This document shows positions 1-8,523 of a stretch of 64,000 nucleotides of DNA, one piece after another. Under the pieces are notes generated by a model. The model saw only the letters and a list, made by a program, of their open reading frames with translations. It did no database searches and was not told the origin of the DNA. The translations under genes were made by a program, and so were the position numbers. The DNA is from Photobacterium alginatilyticum (GTDB lineage: Bacteria; Pseudomonadota; Gammaproteobacteria; Enterobacterales; Vibrionaceae): assembly GCF_009910675.1 (NCBI RefSeq), contig NZ_RSEJ01000011.1, forward strand, positions 1-64,000. Direction: 5' to 3'. Each line of letters opens with the position of its first letter. Position 1 is the stretch's first letter.

Positions 1-18
1 CTGGCTCACTCCCAAAGG

Positions 19-127
19 GCGAGTTTACTTGGCTTCCATGCGTTGTTACCGATTATTGATTTAGAGCCACTAGATCTTCAAATCGGCGCCTAGCCTACAA
101 GCCAAGTAATTCTCGCTGAAACGAGCA
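19..127. repeat. Candidate intergenic repeat with nested inverted repeats
   Basis: Long imperfect inverted arms (19-35 and 99-116, sharing TACTTGGCTT / AAGCCAAGTA and flanking GCGAG / CTCGC) enclose about 63 bases. Inside them CCGATT (49-54) faces AATCGG (81-86), and the right arm runs into a small CTCG-CTGAAA-CGAG hairpin. Such a nested fold upstream of dgkA, with no reading frame, looks like a dispersed extragenic element. No second copy was noticed in this window, so its repetitive nature is inference. Confidence 0.35.
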
Positions 128-186
128 TCTTGAGGTAGCTTGGGTATAATATGAAGATAGGGAGTTGATAGAGAGCGAGTAAAGGA

Positions 187-546
187 ATGAAGCCAGGAGA
201 GACAGGTTTAAAGCGGGTTTTTGATGCCACCATCTATTCTATTCAGGGGCTCAAGGCGGCTTGGAAGTATGAAGAGGCATTTCGAATGGAGATTGTATTG
301 CTGGTATTACTGACCACCGTTACTTTCTTTTTGCCGGTGACAAAATTTGAACAGTTGGCCATGATTGCGAGCCTGTTTATGGTGGTGATCGTCGAGCTGC
401 TCAATTCGGCCGTTGAAGCCGTTGTTGATCGTATAGGCTCGGATTACCATGAGCTGTCGGGCAGAGCGAAAGATATTGGTTCTGCTGCTGTTTTTGTCTC
501 AATGATATTTGTCGGCATCACATGGTTTGTGGTTTTATTTGTATGA
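187..546 (+). CDS. dgkA: Diacylglycerol kinase DgkA
   Basis: Small integral membrane kinase of 119 residues, the usual length of the prokaryotic DgkA family. It phosphorylates diacylglycerol to phosphatidic acid with ATP in the inner membrane, recycling the diacylglycerol left by osmoregulated glucan or lipid A modification. Visible features are an amphipathic N-terminus, three membrane segments (about residues 35-50, 55-75 and 97-118), and the family core VELLNSAVEAVVDRI with its catalytic Glu and Asn, followed by the SGRAKDIGSAAVF helix. AAAGGA abuts the ATG directly, so the Shine-Dalgarno is poorly spaced, but the ATG fits the family start. It appears monocistronic. Confidence 0.95.
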   Translation: MKPGETGLKRVFDATIYSIQGLKAAWKYEEAFRMEIVLLVLLTTVTFFLPVTKFEQLAMIASLFMVVIVELLNSAVEAVVDRIGSDYHELSGRAKDIGSAAVFVSMIFVGITWFVVLFV

Positions 547-554
547 GTATATAG

Positions 555-583
555 GCTCGACAGATTATTAATATATGTCGAGC
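555..583 (+). terminator. Hairpin after dgkA
   Basis: GCTCGACA (555-562) pairs with TGTCGAGC (576-583) across an AT-rich loop, nine bases after the dgkA stop codon. No clean U-run follows, so it may stabilise the 3' end rather than act as a strong intrinsic terminator. Confidence 0.35.
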
Positions 584-682
584 ACTACAAATTCCCTTAG
601 TTTAAAGGCATGAAATTATAATAAAGGAAAGTCAATTTTCTTTATTACAATAAAATTATCTGGTTGTGTGAATATAAGATAG

Positions 683-883
683 CTATGAACGAGAAATAGT
701 CCAAACTTCTGCACAGTCTTTACATTCTATTTCTGCATCGGTAATACTTTTGGATTTAATATGAGTATTGGATGAATCACATTTTGGGCAGTGTGTCCGG
801 GATGGTGGACAGTTAATGTCGACGCAGTGATTATGCTTATCCGTTGATTTAATCATTGGCTGTTTACAGTCTGGACATAACAT
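683..883 (-). CDS. Small zinc-ribbon protein, function unknown
   Basis: A 66-residue protein with several Cys pairs: CPDC at residues 3-6, Cys20 and Cys25, HCPKC at about 32-36 and CKDC near residue 54-57. The spacing suggests one or two zinc ribbons, as in small YfgJ-like or transcription-associated proteins. The ATG follows a good Shine-Dalgarno (AAAAGGAG, then seven bases), which supports translation. It is flanked by AT-rich DNA and stands alone between dgkA and a chemoreceptor gene. No catalytic signature is seen; nucleic acid or protein binding is a guess. Confidence 0.65.
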   Translation of the reverse strand: MLCPDCKQPMIKSTDKHNHCVDINCPPSRTHCPKCDSSNTHIKSKSITDAEIECKDCAEVWTISRS

Positions 884-1361
884 TTAATAACACTCCTTTT
901 ATTAAATTTTAGACATTGCTTTTCATAATGCTGATATTTAATATCATTGCAATTGATAAAAGACTATAGCAGCTGAATGCTCATTATATATTCATTGATC
1001 ACCATCATGATTTGTTCTTTTAGATAAAATCCTGTAATTTTTCGTTTGTTATTGATATCCAATAAGTAATCACTAATCACACGTGATTTTTCATCGCTAA
1101 TGAGTTTTTTGAGGTTTTTTGTATTATCAAGTACGTATTATATGTGCTGATATGGATATGTTGTTAACCTGAATTAATATAGATAGATTGTGTGCTATTT
1201 GGCTCATAACTACCGAGTGCTTATTCTGTTTAATATAGATCAATAAAAGCTTTATTTGTTAACAAGTTTTAATAATTAGTAGTTTACATATACCTTTTAC
1301 AAATACACTATTCGCTTTTTGTTCAAAAAGGGCAGAGGGTGAGCATCCTCATTGCTGGACT
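884..1361. other. AT-rich intergenic region
   Basis: This 478-base gap separates two divergent genes. It must carry both promoters, but I could not assign a convincing -35/-10 pair, operator or small reading frame. The sequence is strongly AT-rich. Confidence 0.5.
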
Positions 1362-3398
1362 ATGTGGAAGATAATCAACAATAAGAGTATAGGGTTTCAG
1401 CTGAAGCTGGTGATCAGTGTATTAATCATCACCGCCTTTAGCTCGGTAGCCACAATTGTGTACCGTAATTCTTCTGAAATATTGCTAGAACAGACACTGA
1501 AAGAGCAGCAGTCAAAACTGGATGCGGTGGCTGCTACTATTTCAAGTCAGTTTGATATTTATCTTGAGACTGCACGTGAGTTAGAAAGTACTTTTCGTCA
1601 GGGGTATCTGTACGGCTTGTCTTTCGAAGACACTAAGGTCAGTTTTGCTGGACAGCAGGTGCAAGACGTCACGCTGAATAATAACTCATTGATTAACGAT
1701 ACGGATATTGTTGACCGGTTTAGCCGTGATACAGGGGCAATTGCAACCTTATTTGTCGCATCGGGCAATGACTATTTACGGGTTGCTACCTCTTTGAAAA
1801 ACGATAGTGGCAAGCGGGCGCTTGGTACTAAATTGGGACACGGACACCCTGGTATTAGTAAGCTAAGAAGTGGTCAGCCATATTATGCCAAGGTTGTACT
1901 ATTTGGTAATACTTACCTGACTTACTATGCACCGATTAAAGATGATAATGGTCAGGTGGTTGCTATTTCATTTATCGGTATCCCGATTGATGAAGCGACA
2001 AAAGCGGTGTTTGCGAGTTTGGCAAATATTCGTTGGGGTGATACGGGCTATACCATTGTCGTTGATAACGATAAGGATAACTTGGGAGAGTACCTATATC
2101 ACCCAGTTATTAAGGACAAAGGCGCGTCAATCATCAATGTTGCTGACTATGACGGCAATAAGCCATTTGGAAAGTTGTTTGAGACTCCCAGTGGCCTGAT
2201 GACCTACCCGTATGAATATAACGGTTTTGTGGGAGAGAAATATCTCGTTTATACCGAAGTGCCGGGTTGGAACTGGAAGTTGCTGGGCGGTACATTCATT
2301 AAAGAGGTGACCAAAGGTAGCCAGCAGCTATTGACCGTGATTGCCATTGTTGCCGCCCTTGCCTGTTTGGTGACTTTCGTAATCCTTAGTCTGTACCTGA
2401 GCAAGTTGATTAGGCCGCTGACAACCCTGACTGGTTATATGGAACGACTGGGCAAAGGTGAAGTGACTTTGGTGATGGAGCAAGGCAATGGCCAGTCGGG
2501 TAATGAGATCGAGCGCCTGACCTATGGTGTGGCTTCGATGGCAAACAAGCTGAACAGCTTGGTGGGAGAAATCCGGACAAGCAGTGAATCGGTACAGACG
2601 CAGGCAAACAGTCTGTCGAATGATGCGCACCAAAGTCTGAGCCAGTCTGATGTTCAGCAAGAGCAGGTTGAGCAGGTGGTGACGGCCATTGAGGAAATGG
2701 CGTCGTCGGCGAAGTCGGTGGCAGAGCAAGTTGAGGCGATAGCCGAAAGCGTTCGTTCGGCCAATAATGACAGCGTGTCGGGAGCTGATCTGGTCTCGCA
2801 GGTAAGCGTTGAAATTGCAAGCCTGAACGACCAACTGAAGCAGTCGGCAGAAGCGATCAACATGGTGAGCCGTGAAAGCGACAACATCCAGTCTGTGACG
2901 CGGATGATTGACGAGATTGCCGAACAGACCAACTTGCTGGCACTGAATGCGGCTATCGAAGCTGCCCGTGCCGGTGAACAGGGACGCGGGTTTGCCGTAG
3001 TGGCCGATGAAGTGAGAACACTGGCCCACCGAACCCAGGAGTCGGTTAAGGAAGTAGTTAGCATTATCGAGCAGCTGCGCGGCTGTACCAGCAGTGCCGT
3101 TTCAATGATGTCCGAGAGCCAGAAGAAAGGAAAACTGGTTACCGAGCAGGCTACGCAGGCCGGATTGGCTCTGGAAGGGATCACCACCCAGGTTACGGCT
3201 ATTGCTGCCCAGTCTGAGACCATCGCAGCAACGTCGGAAGAGCAGGCGCAGGTCACCCAGGAGATTGCGGCCAATGCGACAGAAATTAGCAACCTGAACC
3301 GCCAGGGGCGTGATATTGCAGCTCAGACATCGAAGCGAGCGAATGATTTGCAGGGACTGTCTGCTGAGCTTAAACAACAGGTGGATTACTTCCATTAA
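1362..3398 (+). CDS. Methyl-accepting chemotaxis protein with periplasmic Cache sensor
   Basis: Transmembrane chemoreceptor of 678 residues that passes ligand occupancy to the CheA/CheW array. Order: cytoplasmic N-terminus, TM1 (about 12-32), a large periplasmic region (about 35-325) with the Cache_3-Cache_2 look ([17 protein letters not shown] and [11 protein letters not shown] elements), TM2 (about 328-352), HAMP (about 353-405), and a methyl-accepting coiled coil with the hairpin tip [20 protein letters not shown] followed by [12 protein letters not shown]. No C-terminal CheR-docking pentapeptide is seen. A strong terminator follows. The ligand cannot be read from sequence; Cache_3-Cache_2 sensors often bind small organic acids (family knowledge). 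Confidence 0.92.
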   Translation: MWKIINNKSIGFQLKLVISVLIITAFSSVATIVYRNSSEILLEQTLKEQQSKLDAVAATISSQFDIYLETARELESTFRQGYLYGLSFEDTKVSFAGQQVQDVTLNNNSLINDTDIVDRFSRDTGAIATLFVASGNDYLRVATSLKNDSGKRALGTKLGHGHPGISKLRSGQPYYAKVVLFGNTYLTYYAPIKDDNGQVVAISFIGIPIDEATKAVFASLANIRWGDTGYTIVVDNDKDNLGEYLYHPVIKDKGASIINVADYDGNKPFGKLFETPSGLMTYPYEYNGFVGEKYLVYTEVPGWNWKLLGGTFIKEVTKGSQQLLTVIAIVAALACLVTFVILSLYLSKLIRPLTTLTGYMERLGKGEVTLVMEQGNGQSGNEIERLTYGVASMANKLNSLVGEIRTSSESVQTQANSLSNDAHQSLSQSDVQQEQVEQVVTAIEEMASSAKSVAEQVEAIAESVRSANNDSVSGADLVSQVSVEIASLNDQLKQSAEAINMVSRESDNIQSVTRMIDEIAEQTNLLALNAAIEAARAGEQGRGFAVVADEVRTLAHRTQESVKEVVSIIEQLRGCTSSAVSMMSESQKKGKLVTEQATQAGLALEGITTQVTAIAAQSETIAATSEEQAQVTQEIAANATEISNLNRQGRDIAAQTSKRANDLQGLSAELKQQVDYFH

Positions 3399-3431
3399 GT
3401 TTTAGGTCTGCAATCACCGACCGCCCAGCAA

Positions 3432-3466
3432 AACAGGAAGAGACCAATGTCTCTTCCTGTTTTTTT
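3432..3466 (+). terminator. Intrinsic terminator after the chemoreceptor
   Basis: A perfect 12-bp stem, AACAGGAAGAGA (3432-3443) with TCTCTTCCTGTT (3450-3461), has a six-base loop and is followed by a run of Ts. It lies between two convergent genes. Confidence 0.9.
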
Positions 3467-3516
3467 ACTACCTGTAATGAGACAGGTCGGTTACCCGGTA
3501 ACTTTTATGGTCAATA

Positions 3517-6372
3517 TTATCGGTTGTTCTTACTGTGGGCCAAATCCGGTTCTCCGCAATGGCGTAAGATCTCCGACCTTGCCTGATCCCTTAATTTCAG
3601 GGCCGCATTCCAGTCATTGCCTTGCGGGTAAATGAGGGGGCTGATGGTGACACTGATATTGCCCCGTCTCGGGAACAGGGAACGATCTCTTAGTTTGGAG
3701 CGGGTACCGCAGAGTGTAACGGGAAGAACCGGGAGCCCTGCGTCTGCGGCGGCAGTAAATGCCCCCATGTGAAATTCGTGCAAACCGGCCATTCGGTAGA
3801 GTGTGCCTTCGGGAAAGAAAAACAGAGGTTGGCTGCTATGGGCGCTGTCGGCAATGCGCTTGGCATCCAAAATCCCTTTCTCGGCATCAAAACGTTCGAC
3901 AAACTCGGTATCTAGCTTAGACAGAAATAGCCGGGCGAAAAAGTTCTTCTTTAGCTCAGATTTGGCGACAAAGCGGCATTTGAGCTGAGTGGCAGCAACC
4001 ATGACCAGGCCGTCAAGATAGCTGGCATGGTTGGCGACTAAAATGCATGGTGTTTCGGAAACACAATCAGGATCTGGTAAATGCTCCTTCCCTTTTATTG
4101 TCAGCTTGGTCCCTGTTAGCCTGATAAGTGCCCGGGCCCCGGTGCGAGTGATCCTCCAGCACCAGTCACGGTTGGGCACAACCGCAACAAAGCTCCAGAC
4201 AATAGAGGCCAGGATGGCCATCATCAGCCACATGTAGGCGGCATAACCTACATCTAACGTCATTCGCCAGTAACGCCTGAGCTGCGGTGTGATACCTGCC
4301 GTCATGAGACGTAGTGTTTGCCACCAGACAGCACGCTGGCGGACATCAAGGCTGTCCTGTTCGTAAAGTTCCTTGCAGGCTGCCCGCCGTATCTTGCCGC
4401 TCGATGTCTTAGGTACCGTATGCGGCAGTCCGATGACCACATCATCTGGCAGGCTTCCCAGTAAATCCAGCGCCAGATTGTTGATCTGATGCTTAAGCTC
4501 CTGTTGTTTGGTGGTGTCTGTTTCACGACTTTCGGCCAGTACGATGAGGCGTTCGGTGCCGGTTCGGCTGTCATGGCTGGCAAAGGCGGCAACACAGCCC
4601 TTGCGGATCCCTGGCACCTTGCTGACGGCTTCTTCCAGCTCATGGGGATAGATGTTGCGTCCAGCACGAATGATGATGTCCTTGCTTCGTCCGGTCAGAA
4701 AAAGCTCGCCGCCGATGGTAAAGGCGCGATCGCCGGTATTGAGCCAGTCGCCGTGATAGAGGAGTTTGGTTTTTTCCGGATCGCGGTAATAACCGGCGGT
4801 GGCAGAAGCGCCCTTGAACTCCAGTTCGCCTTCTTCCCGCTCCGGCAGTTCGCGACCAAGATCATCCATGATCCGGATCTGATGTCCGGGCAAGGGCAGA
4901 CCCAGTCCGACAACTTGCATCGCATCGGGATCGTCACTGCCGGCGGTTTCGGCTCGACCGAAGCGTGTCATCGGCTCCCGTTTGATCCGCTCTATTCGCG
5001 GAGTTCTTATTTCGGTTGGGAACGTCAGTCCAACCGATGATTCTGCCAGGCCATATACCGGTGACATGGTTTCGGGTCTAAAGCCGTATTTGGCGAAGCG
5101 CTCGGTAAAGCGCGCTATGGTACTGGGGCTGACAGGTTCGGCACCGTTCCATGCCAGCCGCCAACTGCTGAGATCCAGACCTTCAAGCTCGCTCTCGTCG
5201 ATTTTATTAATACAAAGCTCATAGGCAAAGTTGGGCGCCGGTGACACTGTGCCCCGGTGGCGGTGAATCGCCCATAACCAGCGCTGGGGTTTTGACAGGA
5301 ACAACAAGGGTGACATGATCACCAGCGGGCTGGCATAGTACAGGCTGCCAAACCAGGTGCCGATCAGCCCCATATCGTGATAGACCGGCAGCCAGCTAAT
5401 AAACACATCACTTGAACTGGCTTTGACCACCTTGCCCATGGCCCGGATATTGGTCAGCAGGTTAGCATGGGTTAACGCCACACCCTTGGGGATACCGGTG
5501 CTGCCTGAGGTGTACTGCAAAAAAGCAATATCAGAGGTATGGGCATCGCCGACATCAGGGGGGGCTGTCGATCCCATGATCTCAGACACGGTGACAACCG
5601 CCTTGATCGAGGGAACTTGCATACGTAGCAGTTGTGATAAGGGTTTGGCTTCGGGGACAGTAATAAGCAGCCGGGCCTCGGCATTTTGCAGGATATTGGC
5701 ATGGCGCTTGAGGTGATCTTCTATCTGCGAGGGGCGCGCCGGGGGATAAATCGGCACGGGGATCGCGCGGGCATACAAAATACCGAAGAAGCTGTAGAAA
5801 TAGTCATTACTGGTTGGCAGCATAATAGCCACGCACTCTCCCGGTGCGATATCCTGTTTGATGAGCCCGTTGGCAATCTGGCGCGCTTTTTCTTGAATCA
5901 TCCGGTAGCTGATTTCGGTAACCTGATCGGCATTCTGGTAGACATACAGATGTGGCCTGTCTGGGTGGGTGTTGACATGCCAGTCAAGTACCTCTTGCAA
6001 GGTGTGGACATGCTCCGGCGCTGATTCGACCACATCAAGCTGGATTTGCTCGATGAGCAGCTCGGAAACAGAGACGTCGCCAGTATGGGTTGCTTGCAAG
6101 AGCTCCCGGACCAAATCTCGAGGGGTTTCGATACTGGCTAGCGTTTGATCGGGCAGCGAAACACTGAACTGCTTTTCGGTGCGTTGAATGAGCTCAGCCC
6201 GTGCCAGGCTGTCAAAGCCTAGATCCTGATCAAACTGGCAATCGAGTTGTAGTGGCGTATCCGGTTGTTGCCCCTGTCGCAGTTCGTCTACAAGGTCTTT
6301 GACCAGTTGCAAGACCAATTCTGCAGTTTGCTCTGGACTCTCTTCGAATTGGCGCTGCGTATTTCCCTGCAT
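3517..6372 (-). CDS. Carrier domain-acyl-AMP ligase-acyltransferase fusion
   Basis: A 951-residue three-module protein. (1) An acyl-carrier domain at about 15-95 with phosphopantetheine motif GFDSLA (Ser55). (2) An ANL-family adenylating domain at about 115-640 with P-loop TSGSTGIPKG near 288 and the LTGRSKDIIIRAGRNIYPHE hinge; it activates a fatty acid as acyl-AMP. (3) A hydrophobic segment near 690-715, then a PlsC-type acyltransferase with NHASYLDG (HX4D) near 780 and FPEGT near 853. The inferred role is loading a fatty acid on the in-cis carrier and transferring it to a lyso-lipid or other hydroxyl/amino acceptor at the inner membrane, comparable to the Aas and FadD/PlsC fusions. The start at MQGNTQ was chosen because GGAT lies upstream at good spacing; an in-frame ATG nine codons earlier is possible. 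Confidence 0.85.
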   Translation of the reverse strand: MQGNTQRQFEESPEQTAELVLQLVKDLVDELRQGQQPDTPLQLDCQFDQDLGFDSLARAELIQRTEKQFSVSLPDQTLASIETPRDLVRELLQATHTGDVSVSELLIEQIQLDVVESAPEHVHTLQEVLDWHVNTHPDRPHLYVYQNADQVTEISYRMIQEKARQIANGLIKQDIAPGECVAIMLPTSNDYFYSFFGILYARAIPVPIYPPARPSQIEDHLKRHANILQNAEARLLITVPEAKPLSQLLRMQVPSIKAVVTVSEIMGSTAPPDVGDAHTSDIAFLQYTSGSTGIPKGVALTHANLLTNIRAMGKVVKASSSDVFISWLPVYHDMGLIGTWFGSLYYASPLVIMSPLLFLSKPQRWLWAIHRHRGTVSPAPNFAYELCINKIDESELEGLDLSSWRLAWNGAEPVSPSTIARFTERFAKYGFRPETMSPVYGLAESSVGLTFPTEIRTPRIERIKREPMTRFGRAETAGSDDPDAMQVVGLGLPLPGHQIRIMDDLGRELPEREEGELEFKGASATAGYYRDPEKTKLLYHGDWLNTGDRAFTIGGELFLTGRSKDIIIRAGRNIYPHELEEAVSKVPGIRKGCVAAFASHDSRTGTERLIVLAESRETDTTKQQELKHQINNLALDLLGSLPDDVVIGLPHTVPKTSSGKIRRAACKELYEQDSLDVRQRAVWWQTLRLMTAGITPQLRRYWRMTLDVGYAAYMWLMMAILASIVWSFVAVVPNRDWCWRITRTGARALIRLTGTKLTIKGKEHLPDPDCVSETPCILVANHASYLDGLVMVAATQLKCRFVAKSELKKNFFARLFLSKLDTEFVERFDAEKGILDAKRIADSAHSSQPLFFFPEGTLYRMAGLHEFHMGAFTAAADAGLPVLPVTLCGTRSKLRDRSLFPRRGNISVTISPLIYPQGNDWNAALKLRDQARSEILRHCGEPDLAHSKNNR

Positions 6373-6611
6373 AGTAAATATCCTGCGACGAAGCATCATT
6401 CCTGTCGTCTTTACTACGTTTGAGGAGACGGGAAGATACTTAATTATTCGGTAGGGTATGCTTGAAGTGTAGTTAACTTCTGCAATATCAAAGGAAATTG
6501 CTGTTTAAATTTGAGAACAAGAGGCTTCGAAGTCTTTTGGTTCAAAATGGGGACGAGCACTCACCGTCCATGTTATTCATGCGAAATATTCAGGGTGTGC
6601 TGGCTTTTGTT

Positions 6612-6634
6612 CCCTCCCCTTTTCAAGGGGAGGG
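6612..6634. repeat. Perfect extragenic hairpin
   Basis: CCCTCCCCTT (6612-6621) and AAGGGGAGGG (6625-6634) form a 10-bp perfect stem with a three-base loop, followed by TTAGGGTT and not by a U-run. This GC-rich form resembles dispersed extragenic palindromes more than a terminator. It lies between the 3' end of a minus-strand gene and the 5' side of the next minus-strand gene. Confidence 0.5.
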
Positions 6635-6675
6635 TTAGGGTTACTACGAGCTTGCGAGTACCCATTTGGAGCAAA

Positions 6676-7296
6676 TCAGGCATTCAGCTTTCGCAAGTAC
6701 ACACCCCATAACGGCGCATAGAAGCGATAAATCCTGATGAGCAAATACAGGGTTGTCACAACCGTTGAGCAAATTGCGGCGGTTTTCATTCCAAGCCCCG
6801 CAACAATACCGGCGGCCATTACAGCAAAGGAAATCAGTGTGACCCGCCAAATAGTTTCTATGTCATAGGATACCCAGTAGGCAAAGTTAGAACTGCCAAA
6901 GCGGTAGCGAAGCAGGAGCAGACAAGCCAGATAAACCACAGGGAACAGGCTCATTAGCGGGATCGGCCAGCCATGATATAGGGTGGAACCAACCAGAAGC
7001 TTTCCGGATACGGTGTAAGAGAGTGCCAGCGATTCGGCAAACTCGACAGGGAGCACGAGAGATAGCAGGTAGAGACAAAGGCCGACGAAATAGCTTATCG
7101 AGCCTGCAAAAATCACAAAGAACAGGGGCATGCCGATGAAGAGATGAGCGATAGGCGCCAGGGTAAGAAAATGCATCAACAGCCTATATGTCTTTGGTCT
7201 GTTATCCCTGATATTTTCAGTTTCAGTCCTCTTAGTTTGAGCCTTGGCCGCATCGTTATCAGGCATCTTATTAACGGGTGTCTTATCGTGAGACAT
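6676..7296 (-). CDS. Multi-pass membrane protein, function unknown
   Basis: A 206-residue protein with a polar, charged N-terminus (about 45 residues rich in Lys, Asp and Thr) followed by five or so hydrophobic segments, including TLAPIAHLFIGMPLFFVIFA, a segment ending in LVLPVEF, and FPVVYLACLLLLRYRF. I do not recognise the family. The ATG at MSHDKTP follows an excellent Shine-Dalgarno (AAGGAGGGC, spacing five), so I prefer it over the longer frame that would add 35 residues. No operon partner is evident. Confidence 0.7.
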   Translation of the reverse strand: MSHDKTPVNKMPDNDAAKAQTKRTETENIRDNRPKTYRLLMHFLTLAPIAHLFIGMPLFFVIFAGSISYFVGLCLYLLSLVLPVEFAESLALSYTVSGKLLVGSTLYHGWPIPLMSLFPVVYLACLLLLRYRFGSSNFAYWVSYDIETIWRVTLISFAVMAAGIVAGLGMKTAAICSTVVTTLYLLIRIYRFYAPLWGVYLRKLNA

Positions 7297-7521
7297 AGTG
7301 CCCTCCTTGAACGCTGAAGATAAGCGTCTCTTTAACGTCCATTGTCTTGTTTCAACATGAATAGTGCGATTGAAACACGCTTTCTCTTTGATTTTTATCA
7401 TAGATTGGTTTCGTCTAACCGGATGAGGGTTTATGCGTGTTTGTGCATTTGAATGTCTAAAACATGATGGACACCAAAGTTTACTAATAAGTTGTTGATA
7501 TTAGACATTATAGACTTATCT

Positions 7522-7541
7522 ATGACTAACTAATTAGTCAT
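7522..7541. promoter_or_regulatory. Perfect palindrome upstream of the SRA-HNH gene
   Basis: ATGACTAA (7522-7529) and TTAGTCAT (7534-7541) are perfect 8-bp arms separated by CTAA, 60 bases before the endonuclease start. The site has the form of a dimeric repressor operator. Restriction genes are often tightly controlled, but no controller gene lies next to it, so its function is inferred. Confidence 0.4.
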
Positions 7542-7601
7542 AATTGCACTGTTATCAATACATGCTATGAATGCGTGTAACTGTGCAGTTATGAGGTATG
7601 C

Positions 7602-8474
7602 ATGCGTCAGTTTGGTGAAATTGAAGGAGTATATCCGGGACAGATTTTTGCGAATCGTGCTGAATTAGCTAAATCAGGCATTCATCCTCCGAATCAAGCT
7701 GGTATTAGTGGCTCTATTATCGAAGGTGCTGATTCTATTGTATTATCTGGTGGTTATGAAGATGACCAAGATTATGGTGATAGGATTCTCTATACTGGCG
7801 CTGGCGGCAGAGATGAAAAAACGAAGCAACAAATTGCTGATCAAGAGCTAACAGGAAAAAATCTTGCCCTTGCCAAAAGTAAATTGTATCAGCTGCCTGT
7901 ACGTGTTACTCGAAGCCATAAACACAAAAGCGAATATTCCCCAGATGAAGGTTATTGTTATGCGGGCCTTTATATAGTGGAAGATTATTGGTGTGAAAGG
8001 GGGATCTCAGGGCACTATATTTGGCGTTATTCTTTAGTTTCATGCGAGCTGGCAGGGCTTGATAAGCAGAATGATACTAAAGAACTAGATAAGCCGCCTG
8101 GTTATAAAGAAACTGAAAGAAAAGTTGTTCTCGTAAAACGTATTGTGCGAGATACAACCAAAGCTAGAAGAGTAAAAGAATGGCATGGTTATAAGTGTCA
8201 AGTTTGCGGAATGGCACTTGAAACGAGTGCGGGCCTATATGCAGAGGCGGCTCATATTCAGCCTTTGGGGATGCCTCATAGCGGTCCTGATGATGAAAGT
8301 AATATTTTATGCTTATGCCCTAATCATCATGTCCTGTTTGATAATGGTGGATTCACGATTAATGAAGATATGTCATTAAACGGAATTGATGGTCACTTGA
8401 TTACCAATAGAAAGCATAAAATTGATATTAGGTTTATTACTTATCACCAAGAACATTACCAACAGCTCAAATAG
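7602..8474 (+). CDS. SRA (YDG)-HNH modification-dependent endonuclease
   Basis: A 290-residue McrA-like enzyme. The N-terminal SRA/YDG domain (about 5-150) carries YTGAGGRD at 64-71 and YAGLYIVEDYW at 121-131, the motifs of modules that flip out a methylated or hydroxymethylated cytosine. The C-terminal HNH nuclease has zinc ligands Cys200 and Cys203 (CQVC), the AEAAHIQPL strand with His219, Asn235 in SNILCLC, Cys240 and the PNHHVLFD helix (His243/244). All expected catalytic elements are present, so it is probably active. No DNA methyltransferase lies nearby, which fits a type IV enzyme attacking foreign modified DNA. The gene is AT-richer than its neighbours and stands alone, suggesting horizontal acquisition. 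GAGG sits five bases before the ATG. Confidence 0.88.
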   Translation: MRQFGEIEGVYPGQIFANRAELAKSGIHPPNQAGISGSIIEGADSIVLSGGYEDDQDYGDRILYTGAGGRDEKTKQQIADQELTGKNLALAKSKLYQLPVRVTRSHKHKSEYSPDEGYCYAGLYIVEDYWCERGISGHYIWRYSLVSCELAGLDKQNDTKELDKPPGYKETERKVVLVKRIVRDTTKARRVKEWHGYKCQVCGMALETSAGLYAEAAHIQPLGMPHSGPDDESNILCLCPNHHVLFDNGGFTINEDMSLNGIDGHLITNRKHKIDIRFITYHQEHYQQLK

Positions 8475-8497
8475 AGCTTTAAAGTTAGAGAGTTAAA

Positions 8498-8522
8498 GCG
8501 GCAATAACTTTAAGGTTGCCGC
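8498..8522 (-). terminator. Hairpin at the convergent end of the SRA-HNH and GST-like genes
   Basis: GCGGCAA (8498-8504) pairs with TTGCCGC (8516-8522). On the minus strand the stem is followed by TTTAACT, giving a weak terminator for the GST-like gene that ends at 8524. Confidence 0.4.
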
Positions 8523-8523
8523 C

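Noticed and set aside
2328-3292. Several long minus-strand frames opposite the first chemoreceptor gene
   Set aside because: They are shadows of the strongly conserved signalling domain on the other strand, with low-complexity translations and no ribosome sites.
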